From Calothrix sp. MO_167.B12 (GTDB taxonomy: Bacteria > Cyanobacteriota > Cyanobacteriia > Cyanobacteriales > Nostocaceae), in NCBI GenBank assembly GCA_030066045.1, contig JASJCJ010000027.1, positions 1-64,000 of the forward strand: DNA of 64,000 nucleotides, read 5' to 3'. Under the pieces are notes generated by a model, which was given only the letters and a program-made list of their open reading frames with translations, made no database searches and was not told the origin of the DNA. The position numbers and the translations under genes are program-made. Positions 16,281-25,850 of this stretch are shown here, in pieces. Position 1 is the first letter of the stretch, and every line of letters starts with the position of its first letter.

Positions 16281-17987
16281 CTACTGACCACATCTAACCC
16301 CAATCATTTCAGGATGAACCTCAGCTTCTAATACCACATCAATCAGAAATGGTCCTTTATGTGCCAATGCTTGTTTAATTGCTGGAGCTATTTCTTCTGG
16401 CTTCTCCACTCTAACCGCTTCCACACCCATTGACCGAGCCATTTCGTCAAAGTAAATGACTGGTTTGGACAAATCAAAGCTCAGGGGATAATCATGGTCA
16501 GGTATACCCCGCTCTTGCCAGTAAGCTAAAACATTTACCTGCAACAGTTTGTAAGAGCGATTGTTACAAACAATAAATTTAGCATCTACATTGTGACGAG
16601 CGGCAGACCAAAGAGCCTGAATGGTGAACATAGCACCGCCGTCACCAGTTATCCCAATGACTGTTTTGTCAGGATTAGCGATTTTTACTCCCATTGCACT
16701 AGGAATACCTACACCTAGAGAACCTCCACGGGTCAAAAAGTATTGACCAGGCTCAGTTGGCGTAACGTAACGGGTGATAGGAGGAGAATTAGTTAGAGCT
16801 TCATCAAAGATAATTGCATCTTCTGGTAATTGAGCTGCCAGTTCTTCCATGAAGCGAGAGAAATGTAAGGGTACAGAATCTCTAACTACTTTATCAGCTT
16901 CTAATTGACTTTGCAGCTTGGATTGTTTGGCTTGAGTTATGGTAGCTATTCGATTTTTAGCCGCCTCTTTTTGTTCTGATGTCATTAAATCTTTTAACAC
17001 ATCAGTTAACTTATTTAAAGTCAGTTTAGGGTCACAGACTAGACCGATATCTACCGGATGATTTTTGGCAATTTCGTAGGCATCTAGATCAATATGAATT
17101 ACCTTAGCATCTGGCTTAAAGATATTACCCAGTTCGGGGAAGACCTCCGGTAACATATAAGTCCCAGAAACTAAGTTGACATCTCCCTTAGAAGTTATGG
17201 GCTTACTTTGATAGCCAAACATATGCCCCGTCGAACCTTGATATAGGGGATGGGCATAACTCATATTTAACTCACCAGCATCGGCAGACCATACTTCTGC
17301 ACCGATAATTTCTGCAACCTCAGTTAATTCCTTCTGCGCGCCAGAAAAGGCAATGCCATCCCCGATAAAAATCATTGGAGCTTGAGCCTCTGCTAACATC
17401 TTAGCTACGGTTTTAATGGTTTCTTCATCGGGTACAACTTTAGTGGAAGGAAAAGAAGTCGGTATAACTTCCTCTACAACAGGCGCATCCAAAATATCCA
17501 TCGGCACGCAGACATATACAGGTCCCATAGGAGGAGTACTAGCAATCTTAATTGCCCTGCGTATAATTCTCAGAAGCGAAGATGGATCTTTCACCATCGT
17601 TGACCACTTGGTCACAGGCTCGGCAAAAGCCACTAAATCCCCTGCCATCTGTGCATCCATAGCTTGGTATTTAACTCCAGCATCGCCACCGATGACCACC
17701 AAAGGAGAATGACCCCGCTTTGCCTGATACAATGCACCGATGGCATTTCCCAAACCAGGAGTACTATGAATTTGCACCAATGCCGGCTTTTGAGTTGCCC
17801 GCGCATAGCCATCTGCTGCCATCACAGCAACAGACTCTTGTAAGGTCAGGATGTATTTTAGATTTGGATAGTCCCACAGGGCATCTAAAAACCCTTCTTC
17901 CGATGTACCAGGACAGCCAAACATTCGATCGATGCCATCTGCGAGAAACTGCTCTAGTATGGCAAAGCGTCCAGTTTTTTTGCTCAT
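16281..17987 (-). CDS. ThDP-dependent decarboxylase/carboligase, benzoylformate-decarboxylase-like
   Basis: The 568-residue protein has the three-domain layout of ThDP enzymes. The catalytic Glu is in TLQESVAVMAADGYARATQ near residue 50. IHSTPGLGNAIGAL matches the His70 segment of benzoylformate decarboxylase, and GCPGTSEEGFL its Ser26 loop, with Thr-Ser in place of Ser-Asn. The Mg-ThDP motif is GDGGAMFTIQALWSAARHN...NN (about 440-470). It is thus closer to benzoylformate decarboxylase and related carboligases than to acetolactate synthase. The substrate is presumably a 2-keto acid. AAGGAGC directly precedes the ATG. It follows a DJ-1-like gene by 45 bases and probably forms an operon with it. 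Confidence 0.87.
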   Translation of the reverse strand: MSKKTGRFAILEQFLADGIDRMFGCPGTSEEGFLDALWDYPNLKYILTLQESVAVMAADGYARATQKPALVQIHSTPGLGNAIGALYQAKRGHSPLVVIGGDAGVKYQAMDAQMAGDLVAFAEPVTKWSTMVKDPSSLLRIIRRAIKIASTPPMGPVYVCVPMDILDAPVVEEVIPTSFPSTKVVPDEETIKTVAKMLAEAQAPMIFIGDGIAFSGAQKELTEVAEIIGAEVWSADAGELNMSYAHPLYQGSTGHMFGYQSKPITSKGDVNLVSGTYMLPEVFPELGNIFKPDAKVIHIDLDAYEIAKNHPVDIGLVCDPKLTLNKLTDVLKDLMTSEQKEAAKNRIATITQAKQSKLQSQLEADKVVRDSVPLHFSRFMEELAAQLPEDAIIFDEALTNSPPITRYVTPTEPGQYFLTRGGSLGVGIPSAMGVKIANPDKTVIGITGDGGAMFTIQALWSAARHNVDAKFIVCNNRSYKLLQVNVLAYWQERGIPDHDYPLSFDLSKPVIYFDEMARSMGVEAVRVEKPEEIAPAIKQALAHKGPFLIDVVLEAEVHPEMIGVRCGQ

Positions 17988-18032
17988 GCTCCTTGTTTTC
18001 TGACTAAATTATTTAGAATTACTGTCTAGGCA

Positions 18033-18896
18033 CTACCACCCGTAGCGAGTCAATCCTTGTTCCAGTACTTCTACTAATTTCTGACCGCATTCAGCAGAGG
18101 AAGCCGTGGAACGACTGGTGATAAAGGGATAGTCCACTACTACAGAAGTCTTATGTCCAACTCCTCCAGAATAGCTGCCATCAGGACCAACAGCATCGCG
18201 GAGAATATATTCTAGAGGATAGAAAGGAGGCCCAAAGTTGATAAAGCCATCGCCAAATCCTTTATTAGAACCATCGAGGGAGTGTTTTCCTTCAAATCCA
18301 GTGCCGTCTAGGTAGTCATAATCGATGGGATGACCAGTAACGTGTTTACCCCAAATCAAGCTCTTTTTCTCTCGAATGTCTCTAGCAAATGCCAAACAAG
18401 ATACGCCATAACACTCAGCAGCAATAGGCTTATTGAGTTTATAAAAACCCATAATTAGTTCGTGTAATCTAGAATTATTAGCCAAGTCTACTAAAGCACC
18501 ACTGCCACCAACAATTACTAAAGCATCGTAATTTACCAGTTCGTTAGCAACTATCCAATCTACTTTATCGTAGTAGGTTTCCATATCTCTGAGATAAGTA
18601 GGAGAGCTAGGATAGGCTCTTAAAGGAAACCAAGCTTCAAGGCTCTGAGGATTATCTAACCGATTTGACTCATTTACTTGGCGCGTTTTTTCTGCATATT
18701 CCTCTGATGTAACCGATCGACCTAAAGGAGGATCCATATAGCCAGGAGTCATACTTACAGCTAGTGGTGTTGGCTTTTTCCCTGTTGGAGTAACAAAAGT
18801 AATTTTATATCCTGCAGCATCACAGGCTTCTAGTGGTCCAATTAGTTCTTCACCCCAATAACCCCATTCTGATAACACAAAAAGAATATTTTTCAT
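18033..18896 (-). CDS. DJ-1/PfpI (Hsp31-like) protein
   Basis: The 287-residue protein is a longer, Hsp31-type DJ-1 member: KNILFVLSEWGYWGEELIGP at the N-terminus, YDALVIVGGSGALVDLANN in the middle and the nucleophile elbow AAECYGVSCLAFA with Cys near residue 162. Hsp31-like proteins are glutathione-independent glyoxalases or protein deglycases that handle reactive alpha-ketoaldehydes. As first gene of the cluster, directly before the 2-keto-acid enzyme, it may act on a related carbonyl compound. It is not a close copy of the shorter PfpI-like gene at 10.4 kb. No clear ribosome-binding site is seen. Confidence 0.85.
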   Translation of the reverse strand: MKNILFVLSEWGYWGEELIGPLEACDAAGYKITFVTPTGKKPTPLAVSMTPGYMDPPLGRSVTSEEYAEKTRQVNESNRLDNPQSLEAWFPLRAYPSSPTYLRDMETYYDKVDWIVANELVNYDALVIVGGSGALVDLANNSRLHELIMGFYKLNKPIAAECYGVSCLAFARDIREKKSLIWGKHVTGHPIDYDYLDGTGFEGKHSLDGSNKGFGDGFINFGPPFYPLEYILRDAVGPDGSYSGGVGHKTSVVVDYPFITSRSTASSAECGQKLVEVLEQGLTRYGW

Positions 18897-19365
18897 TGCT
18901 TTACTTTGAGTGGCGATATATTCGATTAATGACTAGAAATAAATTATTCTCAACCCGACACGCCACTTATTCTGTCACAAGAAAACGCGATATGCAACGG
19001 GAAAATCTCACTTTTTATTATTCTCAAAAAGATTAACAGGACTTACGCAACTGGCACCTTGCAAACTGACACGGAACGCACAAACTATCACCAATTACTA
19101 GCATTTTCGTACCATAAACAGGTATTTCTGAAATCAGCCCTTTTTAGAATAATACTTACGCAACTACTCCGTAAACTTTCTATTGAATGGTCACTTATCT
19201 TTGGCTTTCGTTAATCTTGGAAAAAATCTGCAAACTGTGATGTTATCCGCAGTTTTCTGTTGATATCACCTAAGCTTAACCCTGCATCCGATCCTTTTAC
19301 CGTGACTTGAACGAAAATAATAACGAAATATGCTTCAATATATTATGGGTTCTATATTTCAGGTT
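18897..19365. other. Intergenic region with a partial MITE
   Basis: AGGACTTACGCAACTGGCA begins at 19037 and ACTTACGCAACTACTCCG occurs near 19153, so the ends of the AGGACTTACGCAA family are present, but the interior differs from the full copies. The promoter of the minus-strand cluster should lie in 18897-19030; no consensus was recognised. Confidence 0.5.
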
Positions 19366-20136
19366 TTAAATTTGTTTTCTAGGTTGATTCCAACGTCTGG
19401 AGCCTTTGACTTGATTGTTTCTGTTTGGCGCACGTTTACGATGCAAAGCCTTGGATTTTTGTTTTATTTTCTGTTCAGTTTTTTGGGTAAAGCGAGGATT
19501 TTCTAGCTCGGTAAATTCTTCTCCATCGTCAAGAGTTAAGGCTGTTTGGGTTCCTAAATCAAAAGCAACAATTGATTCATATTCTAAATTTGACTTGGAA
19601 GCAAATTTGCTTTCAACTGTAGGTATATCAATGGTTATAGATGCTCCCCCACTGGTGACTACTTGGCTTATAAACAACGGTCAAAGTAGTAGGAATACCC
19701 CACTGTTTAGCTTGACCACGCATTTTAAGCGTAATGTCTAAATCATTTAAGGTAACAGTACCATTTTTACCATCACTATGGACTTGACAACCAGATTTAG
19801 CTGGGTAAGTCCAACCTGAGTAATTGCGAATTGATTTGAATTTAGGTACACCTCGTAAACCTTGAAAGAAGGCACTATAAGCCAAATCAACACGTTTTAC
19901 AGTGGATTGCATTGCTTGTGAGTGAAGGTAAGCAAACTCAACCCATTCCTTTTTGAAAGCAGGTAAACAATTCTACTGTTCAAAATAGGTAACAGTTTTC
20001 TTGTTTGCTTTCCATTCATAACGACGGTGAGCAACACAAGCATTGTACAAATAGGCATGATTGCGACGTGCTTCAAATAATTTATTTTCTTGTTCCTTAT
20101 TTGGATACAGTCGAAATGTTTGCCTTCTTGTAGCCA
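19366..20136 (-). pseudogene. Decayed TnpB (IS200/IS605 family OrfB)
   Basis: Read on the minus strand, three segments in two frames line up with TnpB: RQTFRLYPNKEQENKLFEAR at the N-terminus, VDLAYSAFFQGLRGVPKFKS, then IVAFDLGTQTALTLDDGEEF with the first RuvC Asp, and KQKSKALHRKRAPN. A TAG stop at about 19973 interrupts the frame after TVTYFEQ and a frameshift lies near 19650. The later RuvC motifs and the zinc finger are missing: the sequence ends after RRWNQPRKQI. No TnpA or intact element ends were found. It is a dead remnant. Confidence 0.8.
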
Positions 20137-20345
20137 AAAGTACAGGTCCCAAATTGACCAAACCCCTAGGGCGTGTTTTCAAACCCAAAATTGGCATAAA
20201 TTGTAGGTTGGGGAGCCACTCTTGTGCGCGGGTTCCCCGCGTTGAGAGAAGTGGCGTTTGAGGGACTAAACCCAACATTCTTCGTTAGACTTGTTGGGTT
20301 TCACTTCGTTCTACCCAACCTACGAATAAGGGTGAATTTCGCGGT

Positions 20346-20443
20346 TTACAGCAGTTTTCATCTATTTGAACCACATCTTCATGTAGGGGTTTAGCATTGC
20401 TAAACCCCTACGGTGTGGTCTATTTACCTGAAAATCGCTGTAA
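20346..20443. repeat. 98-bp palindromic repeat (copy 2)
   Basis: This is the reverse complement of the repeat at 5623-5720 with only a few differences, and includes the hairpin GTAGGGGTTTAGC-ATT-GCTAAACCCCTAC. The same length and ends in both places argue for one mobile or amplifying unit. Confidence 0.75.
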
Positions 20444-21766
20444 GTTAAAATATGAGCGGAGGATTCGGGAAAAATTGGCAAGCAACTATTAGCACTTCAG
20501 ATGATGCTGACTTTTCACGGCATCTTTTAGTGGAGACTGGGGGTTAGCAACTGTTAACTAAAAACTACCCAAAAATGTACAAATATACCGAAATTTCCAT
20601 ATAATTAACTGTAGTAGTTATCAGTAGTTTATATGGGGATATAATCAAAACATGGTCGCTCACAAGCAGATTCGATATGAGTGTAACGACTTTTACAGCA
20701 GAGTTGCCTAAATCCTTAGTTTTTTTGCTATCAAATATTCAAAGAAACAAAAACAACACAGAAATATTGCTTTAGATTTGATTCAGTCAGATGCATCTAA
20801 GACAAAGCAGAATCAATTATTGTCGAAAGTTGGTTCTTACGTACTTAGGGTACTAAATTAGTCAGAAGATAAGCTTGGAACCCTTGCTGGGATTGATTTA
20901 TAACTGTTATTTTCTGTCTTTTAGGCAAGATTGATGAAATTTAGACTATAAGCAGCTCTAACCTTTGATTTTAAACCAAAGTTATCGACTGTAATTAAAC
21001 ATTTAGCACGATATCTACGAAAAAACCATTTTTGTCTAAGCCGTGACTAAAAAAATCCAGGTCTTAATCAATCAGGAGTTTAATAAGGACCTTTAGCATC
21101 ACATTCTTTCGCCAAACATTTATTGAGTAATTCTACTCTGTAAAGTAATGCAAAGCGACGGGGATTTAAGACTAATTTGCCATAGGGATTAAGTAAAGGT
21201 TGGTTAAGATACTGCCAGAGAGGAAACTTTACTCGGAGGCGTTTACATTTATTCATATGAGGAGTCAGATAATATCAACAGTTAAAATTTTTTAAATTAT
21301 GATTCATTAGTAACTATGAAATATGTCATTTCAGTTAGCCTCCTGCACTTTTGTGCTGCACTAACAGTTTCTCCATCGATAAATCGAGGGGTAACAGTAG
21401 GGGGAAAATTGTTCCAACTCCACAAATATAATTTGCGGGTTTGATACCGATTACTGTTTGATCTACTATTGACATACAAGTTTAATATTGCACATTGTAT
21501 TCAAAATTGCCCTGGTTGAAATTGCTGAATATAATCAATGCTTCAGTCTTGATTGCCTAGATATAATAGCAAGTGTTAATACCAGAACCTTCGGGGATAT
21601 GGGGTGTGGAATGTAGGGAAGAATTAGCCCCTACACCCTATCCCCTGTACCCTGTTAATGGGGGATTTAGACCCACTGTCGCCATCAAATCCCTTCCGGA
21701 GATAAAATTATTCTCCACCAGCAAATACTTTGGATGCTGTGCCTTTTATCATTGGTATTGTATTAA
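20444..21766. other. Long spacer downstream of flv1B with possible gene remnants
   Basis: Nothing of normal gene length is seen. From 20677 a short frame reads MSVTTFTAELPKSLVFLLS and about 60 bases later another frame reads NIALDLIQSDASKTKQ, which may be one small decayed gene. 21580-21665 holds GGGTGTAGGGG-type palindromes. A small minus-strand frame at 21080-21256 is listed separately. Confidence 0.4.
21080..21256 (-). CDS. Possible 58-residue small protein
   Basis: The frame encodes a basic peptide beginning MNKCKRLRVKFPLWQYLNQP and ending LNKCLAKECDAKGPY. Its amino-acid composition (Leu/Arg/Lys rich with Trp, Pro and Cys) looks more like a real protein than a shadow, and nothing overlaps it on the other strand. 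No good ribosome-binding site precedes the ATG and no family is recognised. It could be the remnant of a longer gene. Confidence 0.35.
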   Translation of the reverse strand: MNKCKRLRVKFPLWQYLNQPLLNPYGKLVLNPRRFALLYRVELLNKCLAKECDAKGPY

Positions 21767-23479
21767 TTAATACTGATTACCCGTCTTGCGATGATGAACG
21801 GCGGTAACAGCTTCAGATTGGAGTAATTTACCGTTGTCAATTGTGGCATAAACAACCCAGTGATCCCCACATTCCATGCGTTGTTGGACGGTGCATTCTA
21901 GGTATGCTGAGGCATCACAGAGGATGGTACAACCATTATCAGCAACTGCGGTGGAAAATCCAGCAAAGCGGTCTTCTCCTGGTGCAAATGACTGGCGAAA
22001 ATGTTTCATGTACTCTTGCTGTTTGCCTTCAGGCAGGATATTCATGACAAATTTACCCCCTGAATATAACAGAGATTCCACCGCCCTATCTTTACTAATC
22101 GCAACAGTAATTCCCGGGGGATTAAAGGTAGCTTGAGAAACCCAGGCACCTAACATACCAGTGGATACATCACCTTGTTTAGCAGACAGTACATATACTG
22201 AGCCGACTATCCGACCTACAGCTTGTTCGGTGGGGGTAGCGGCTGTTTGGGGAACTCTAATTTTGTTAGCTTTTTTCAGTACTTGGACAAAATCTGTACC
22301 CAGTTCTTCACATTTTTTGAGGATCACATCAGAGGGTTTAAATTTAACTTTCAAAGTCTCAAAGCCCAATTTATACCCAGCTTCTTTCAGCTTACCTTCA
22401 ATTAAGTCAAAGGCTTCCCCACTCCAACCATAGGAACCAAATACCCCAGCAATTTTACTGTGATCGGCTATGGATAGGACAATGCCTAATGCTGCATGGA
22501 TGGGTGTCGGTGCGTGACCACCAATGGTGGGAGAGCCAATAATAAAGCCATCTGCCTTTTCCACTGCCGCCCGAATTTGGTCAGGTTCAGCAAACTCACA
22601 GTTAATAGATTGGACTGCGGCTCCCCCTTTATTTAGTCCAAAAGCGATCGCTTGGGCGAGGGTTGCGGTGTTACCATAGGCTGAGGCGTAGAGCAGGGCA
22701 ACGGATATTTCCCGATTGGCTTGGGTACGGCTCCATTGTTCATAGGATTTGGTTAGTTCTATCAAGCCGTAGCGTACCAACGGACCATGACCCACACCAT
22801 ACATTCTTACCTGGAGGTCAGAAATTTTCTCCAAAGCTGCTAGCACATGGGGAGCATTGGAAGCCATCAAACAGTCGAAGTAGTATCGCTGGTCTTCATA
22901 TAAAATTTCCCATTGCTCATCAAAAATCTCATCCCCACAGACATGGCTACCAAATAGTTTACCTGTGTATAAAATTTGAGTTTGGGGGTCATAGGTACAA
23001 AGTCCTTCTGGCCACCGGGGACTGGGAGTAGGAATAAAGCGCAAAACATGACCTTTACCCAAGTCCAGGGTTTCTTTACCCCGCATGGTCAGAACCTTCA
23101 ATTCCTGCTCGGAAAAAGCTTCTTTTAAGTGGGATGCACCAATGACAGAAGATACAAAAGTAACTTGGGGCGCTCTCTCTAAAATGATTTTTAGAGTTGC
23201 CAATCGGTTGGGGTTAAAATGACCCAAAATGACATAATCTAATTTGCTCCAGTCCAAACACTGGCGCAATGCTTCTAAATAAATCTCACTGAAAGTTTCT
23301 GGTGTGGGATCGATAATTGCAGTGCGATCGCCTTGAATTATATAACTATTGACAGTAGTACCCTTAGCTCGTGCAAACTCGATTTCAAATCTCAAACGTG
23401 TCCAACTGCGTGCCCTCAATACCAAAGTGTCGGTGGCGATTGGTACATACTGCACGTCACGAGGATGGGTATTGCTCAT
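21767..23479 (-). CDS. flv1B: Flavodiiron protein Flv1B-type (diflavin flavoprotein)
   Basis: The 570-residue protein has the cyanobacterial flavodiiron order: beta-lactamase-like domain (about 1-250), flavodoxin-like FMN domain (about 260-400, VALLYASAYGNTATLAQAIA) and C-terminal flavin-reductase domain (about 420-570). In place of the canonical HxExDH iron site it reads GHFNPNRLATL, so two carboxylates and a His are missing; this marks the Flv1-like class that works as partner of a Flv3-like subunit. Such pairs reduce O2 to water with NAD(P)H. It is 133 bases downstream of the interrupted flv3B, the same order as the heterocyst-specific flv1B/flv3B pair of Anabaena. It probably depends on the flv3B promoter. 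Confidence 0.9.
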   Translation of the reverse strand: MSNTHPRDVQYVPIATDTLVLRARSWTRLRFEIEFARAKGTTVNSYIIQGDRTAIIDPTPETFSEIYLEALRQCLDWSKLDYVILGHFNPNRLATLKIILERAPQVTFVSSVIGASHLKEAFSEQELKVLTMRGKETLDLGKGHVLRFIPTPSPRWPEGLCTYDPQTQILYTGKLFGSHVCGDEIFDEQWEILYEDQRYYFDCLMASNAPHVLAALEKISDLQVRMYGVGHGPLVRYGLIELTKSYEQWSRTQANREISVALLYASAYGNTATLAQAIAFGLNKGGAAVQSINCEFAEPDQIRAAVEKADGFIIGSPTIGGHAPTPIHAALGIVLSIADHSKIAGVFGSYGWSGEAFDLIEGKLKEAGYKLGFETLKVKFKPSDVILKKCEELGTDFVQVLKKANKIRVPQTAATPTEQAVGRIVGSVYVLSAKQGDVSTGMLGAWVSQATFNPPGITVAISKDRAVESLLYSGGKFVMNILPEGKQQEYMKHFRQSFAPGEDRFAGFSTAVADNGCTILCDASAYLECTVQQRMECGDHWVVYATIDNGKLLQSEAVTAVHHRKTGNQY

Positions 23480-23566
23480 ATGTTTTTTGAAGTTAAGGAA
23501 GAGTTAAGAGTGAAGAATGAAGAGTTAAGAATGAAGAATTTAAAATTTCTACTTCCTAACTCCTAA

Positions 23567-23611
23567 CTGTCAACCGTCAACCGTCAACCGTCAACCGTCA
23601 ACTGTCAACTT
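23567..23611. repeat. Heptanucleotide tandem repeat (GTCAACC/T)
   Basis: About six tandem copies of TGTCAAC/CGTCAAC lie in the spacer between flv3B and flv1B. Short tandem heptamers of this kind are a known feature of heterocystous cyanobacterial spacers. Related runs occur at about 30849-30870 and 33255-33284. Confidence 0.75.
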
Positions 23612-23612
23612 C

Positions 23613-24953
23613 TTAGTAATAGTTACCGACTTTACGATGACGAACGGCGGTTAGTCCTTCAGGCTTGGAAACTCGACCATCTTGTACACTACAATACATG
23701 ATCAAATGGTCGCTACATTCCATAGTGCTGAGAACTTCGCATTCCATGTATGCTAGAGCATCTGTTAAAATGGGAGAGCCATTTTTTGCTGTTTGGGTGT
23801 TGACTCCAGCAAAGCGATCGCAACCAGGAAGGAGACGCTTGAGGAAATGTTTCTTCAATTGCTTGTAATTACCTTCTTCCAAGACATTGAGAACAAAGCG
23901 ATCGCCTATTTGTAAGAAGGATTCGATGGCTCTAGCTTTGGCAACGGCAATGGTAAAGCCTAAGGGTTGTAAACTAGCTTGAGCCACCCAAGATGCTAAC
24001 ATCGCCCTCTTAGTCTCACCTTTAGCAGTGGTAATGATATAGAGTCCGTTACTAATGCGACCTAGGGCTTTTTCTAGATTCACATCTATGGACTTAATTT
24101 GCTTGATGTTGCGAGCCCGCACCACCAACTGTCCCATATCCGTACCAGATTCCTCTAGTTCCTTAAAAATAGCCTCGTCGGGGGTTTGTTTCACCTTAAT
24201 GGCGGGGAAAGCTTCTTTGATACCCAGGTCGATAAATCTTTTCCGTAGGGGGGAAATAGGCTCATCATCCCCACCATAGCACTCAAAGAAACCGATAAAT
24301 TGCTTATTCTTAACAACTGAGAGTAAAGAACTAATTGCCGCATGAGCCGCCACATGGTCCGATGGAGGCATACCAATGATAATCCCAGCAGAGCGACCAG
24401 CTAGTTCATTCACTTCCTGTACATCTGCGGTGGCGATATCAATGATTTCTACACCCACCTCACTCTTCTGAATCCCATGGGAAATTTCTTGTGCCATCCG
24501 ATCGCTATATCCATACTCAGAGACATAAAATAAACCAACGGTGGTTTCTTTGGTGGCTTGTTTTTGGCTCCAGTTGTGGTAGCATTCCCTCAGTATATTT
24601 AGGTGATGATACAGTAAAGGACCATGACCATTGGCAATGATTTCAATTTTTCCCAAATCACCCATTTTCTTCATTGCATTCAATAAAGAACGGGCATTGG
24701 GACCCATCAAGCAGTCGTAGTAAAATCTAAAATCTGCTTCAATTGCTTCTAGGTCTTTGTCGAAGGTGTCATCACTACAATAGTGCATCCCAAAGGCATC
24801 ACAGGTGTAGAGGACTTGGGTTTTGCGATCAAAACTGAAAATGGTATCGGGCCAGTGCAGGTTAGGAGCACTTATAAATTCTATTTCGTGTCCTTTCCCT
24901 AAGTTGATGCGATCGCCACTTTTGACAATTCGCTTGGAAAAAGGGTCATGTAC
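23613..24953 (-). CDS. flv3B: flv3B, 3' part (downstream of the inserted element)
   Basis: This is the larger, 3' portion of an A-type flavodiiron gene. From the core at 24949-24953 it reads V-HDPFSKRIVKSGDRINLGK, then LHWPDTIFSFDRKTQVLYT, then MHYCSDDTFDKDLEAIEADF with the His/Asp iron ligands, an FMN domain (TTVGLFYVSEYGYSDRMAQE) and the flavin-reductase domain to the end. It has no start of its own: the same frame meets a TAG a short way inside the element. An internal ATG at 24788 would give a protein lacking the first half of the iron-binding domain. Joined to codons 1-127 at 30166-30546 it gives a complete 572-residue protein. Confidence 0.9.
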   Translation of the reverse strand, partial: VHDPFSKRIVKSGDRINLGKGHEIEFISAPNLHWPDTIFSFDRKTQVLYTCDAFGMHYCSDDTFDKDLEAIEADFRFYYDCLMGPNARSLLNAMKKMGDLGKIEIIANGHGPLLYHHLNILRECYHNWSQKQATKETTVGLFYVSEYGYSDRMAQEISHGIQKSEVGVEIIDIATADVQEVNELAGRSAGIIIGMPPSDHVAAHAAISSLLSVVKNKQFIGFFECYGGDDEPISPLRKRFIDLGIKEAFPAIKVKQTPDEAIFKELEESGTDMGQLVVRARNIKQIKSIDVNLEKALGRISNGLYIITTAKGETKRAMLASWVAQASLQPLGFTIAVAKARAIESFLQIGDRFVLNVLEEGNYKQLKKHFLKRLLPGCDRFAGVNTQTAKNGSPILTDALAYMECEVLSTMECSDHLIMYCSVQDGRVSKPEGLTAVRHRKVGNYY

Positions 24954-24968
24954 TACATTTACAGTATC
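24949..24968. other. Left recombination site of the flv3B element
   Basis: Core TGTAC (24949-24953) is followed inside the element by the arm TACATTTACAGTATC. The arm is an inverted partner of the one at the right end (12 of 15 positions), as expected for the half-sites of a serine-recombinase attachment site. Confidence 0.75.
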
Positions 24969-25850
24969 AAATAAATTTGCACCTATCTATTTATTTGTGG
25001 GGCTTATATCGTTTTACATTGAAGATGCATATTATGAATGCAGGCACGTAAGTTTTATAAGCATATTCCCTAGCTTGCTTATAGCCTTCATAGATTCTAT
25101 GCAGCCTCATTATAAATTGATATTAAGCTGTGCTTATGTTAACTGACGCAAAGGTGCGATCGCGTTTACTCCAATTTTTATAATCAGGTTCAAGTAATGC
25201 GGAAATTAGTGTTATTTTAGCTATCATTTATCAAGGCGATAAATGATAGGGAATACAAGTTATCTGCAATTACTTTACTTGGGGAAACAAGCCATTCGCG
25301 CTCTTAGTCAGAAACCCACAAAACCGTATTGCTCTCTTAATTTATTAACGGAAAACAATAAATATTTGAAAATAGGTAATTATATGTAATTTATAATACT
25401 TTATTACTTAAATTACTTAATTTTAACTATGGGGATTTACTGTTTTACATTGCCTATTACCTGTTATTCATGAATATTTCTGAATGAATCAATGTATAAC
25501 ATAAGCACAGTATTTTTACTGTCTAATGAATAAATTTTTGGTGAAGAAAATTATAAAATTAAAAGAATAATAATAATTTTCGGTAAATTTATAATGTTGG
25601 TACTGGATTTTTACGAACTTTAACCATATTATACTCCCAGTATTTTTCAGAAAAAAGTTAGACCTTTTTCAAACAACAAAACAACATATAGATTTTTGTA
25701 GAGACAAATTAATACTACGTCTCTCCACTAAGGCATGTATTGCAATAATTTAAGGTAATAATTACGGTTGCCTTAAGTTTGCCATGAGAATTAAACATCA
25801 AAAGCACTGATTTGGAAACTTAACTACACATATAAAAAGAAGAGTAAATT
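24969..25850. other. AT-rich spacer inside the element
   Basis: No gene is seen in about 880 bases between the left recombination site and the RTX gene. AT content is high, particularly 25330-25800. The promoter of the RTX gene should be in the last 150 bases; GAAGAG just before the ATG can serve as ribosome-binding site. Confidence 0.45.

Noticed and set aside
16281-17987. ThDP enzyme as ScyA of scytonemin synthesis
   Set aside because: No scyB/scyC-like neighbours, and the His-Ser-Thr-Pro-Gly segment is nearer to benzoylformate decarboxylase.
21297-21479. 60-codon minus-strand frame
   Set aside because: No ribosome-binding site, no recognisable composition, in a spacer of decayed sequence.
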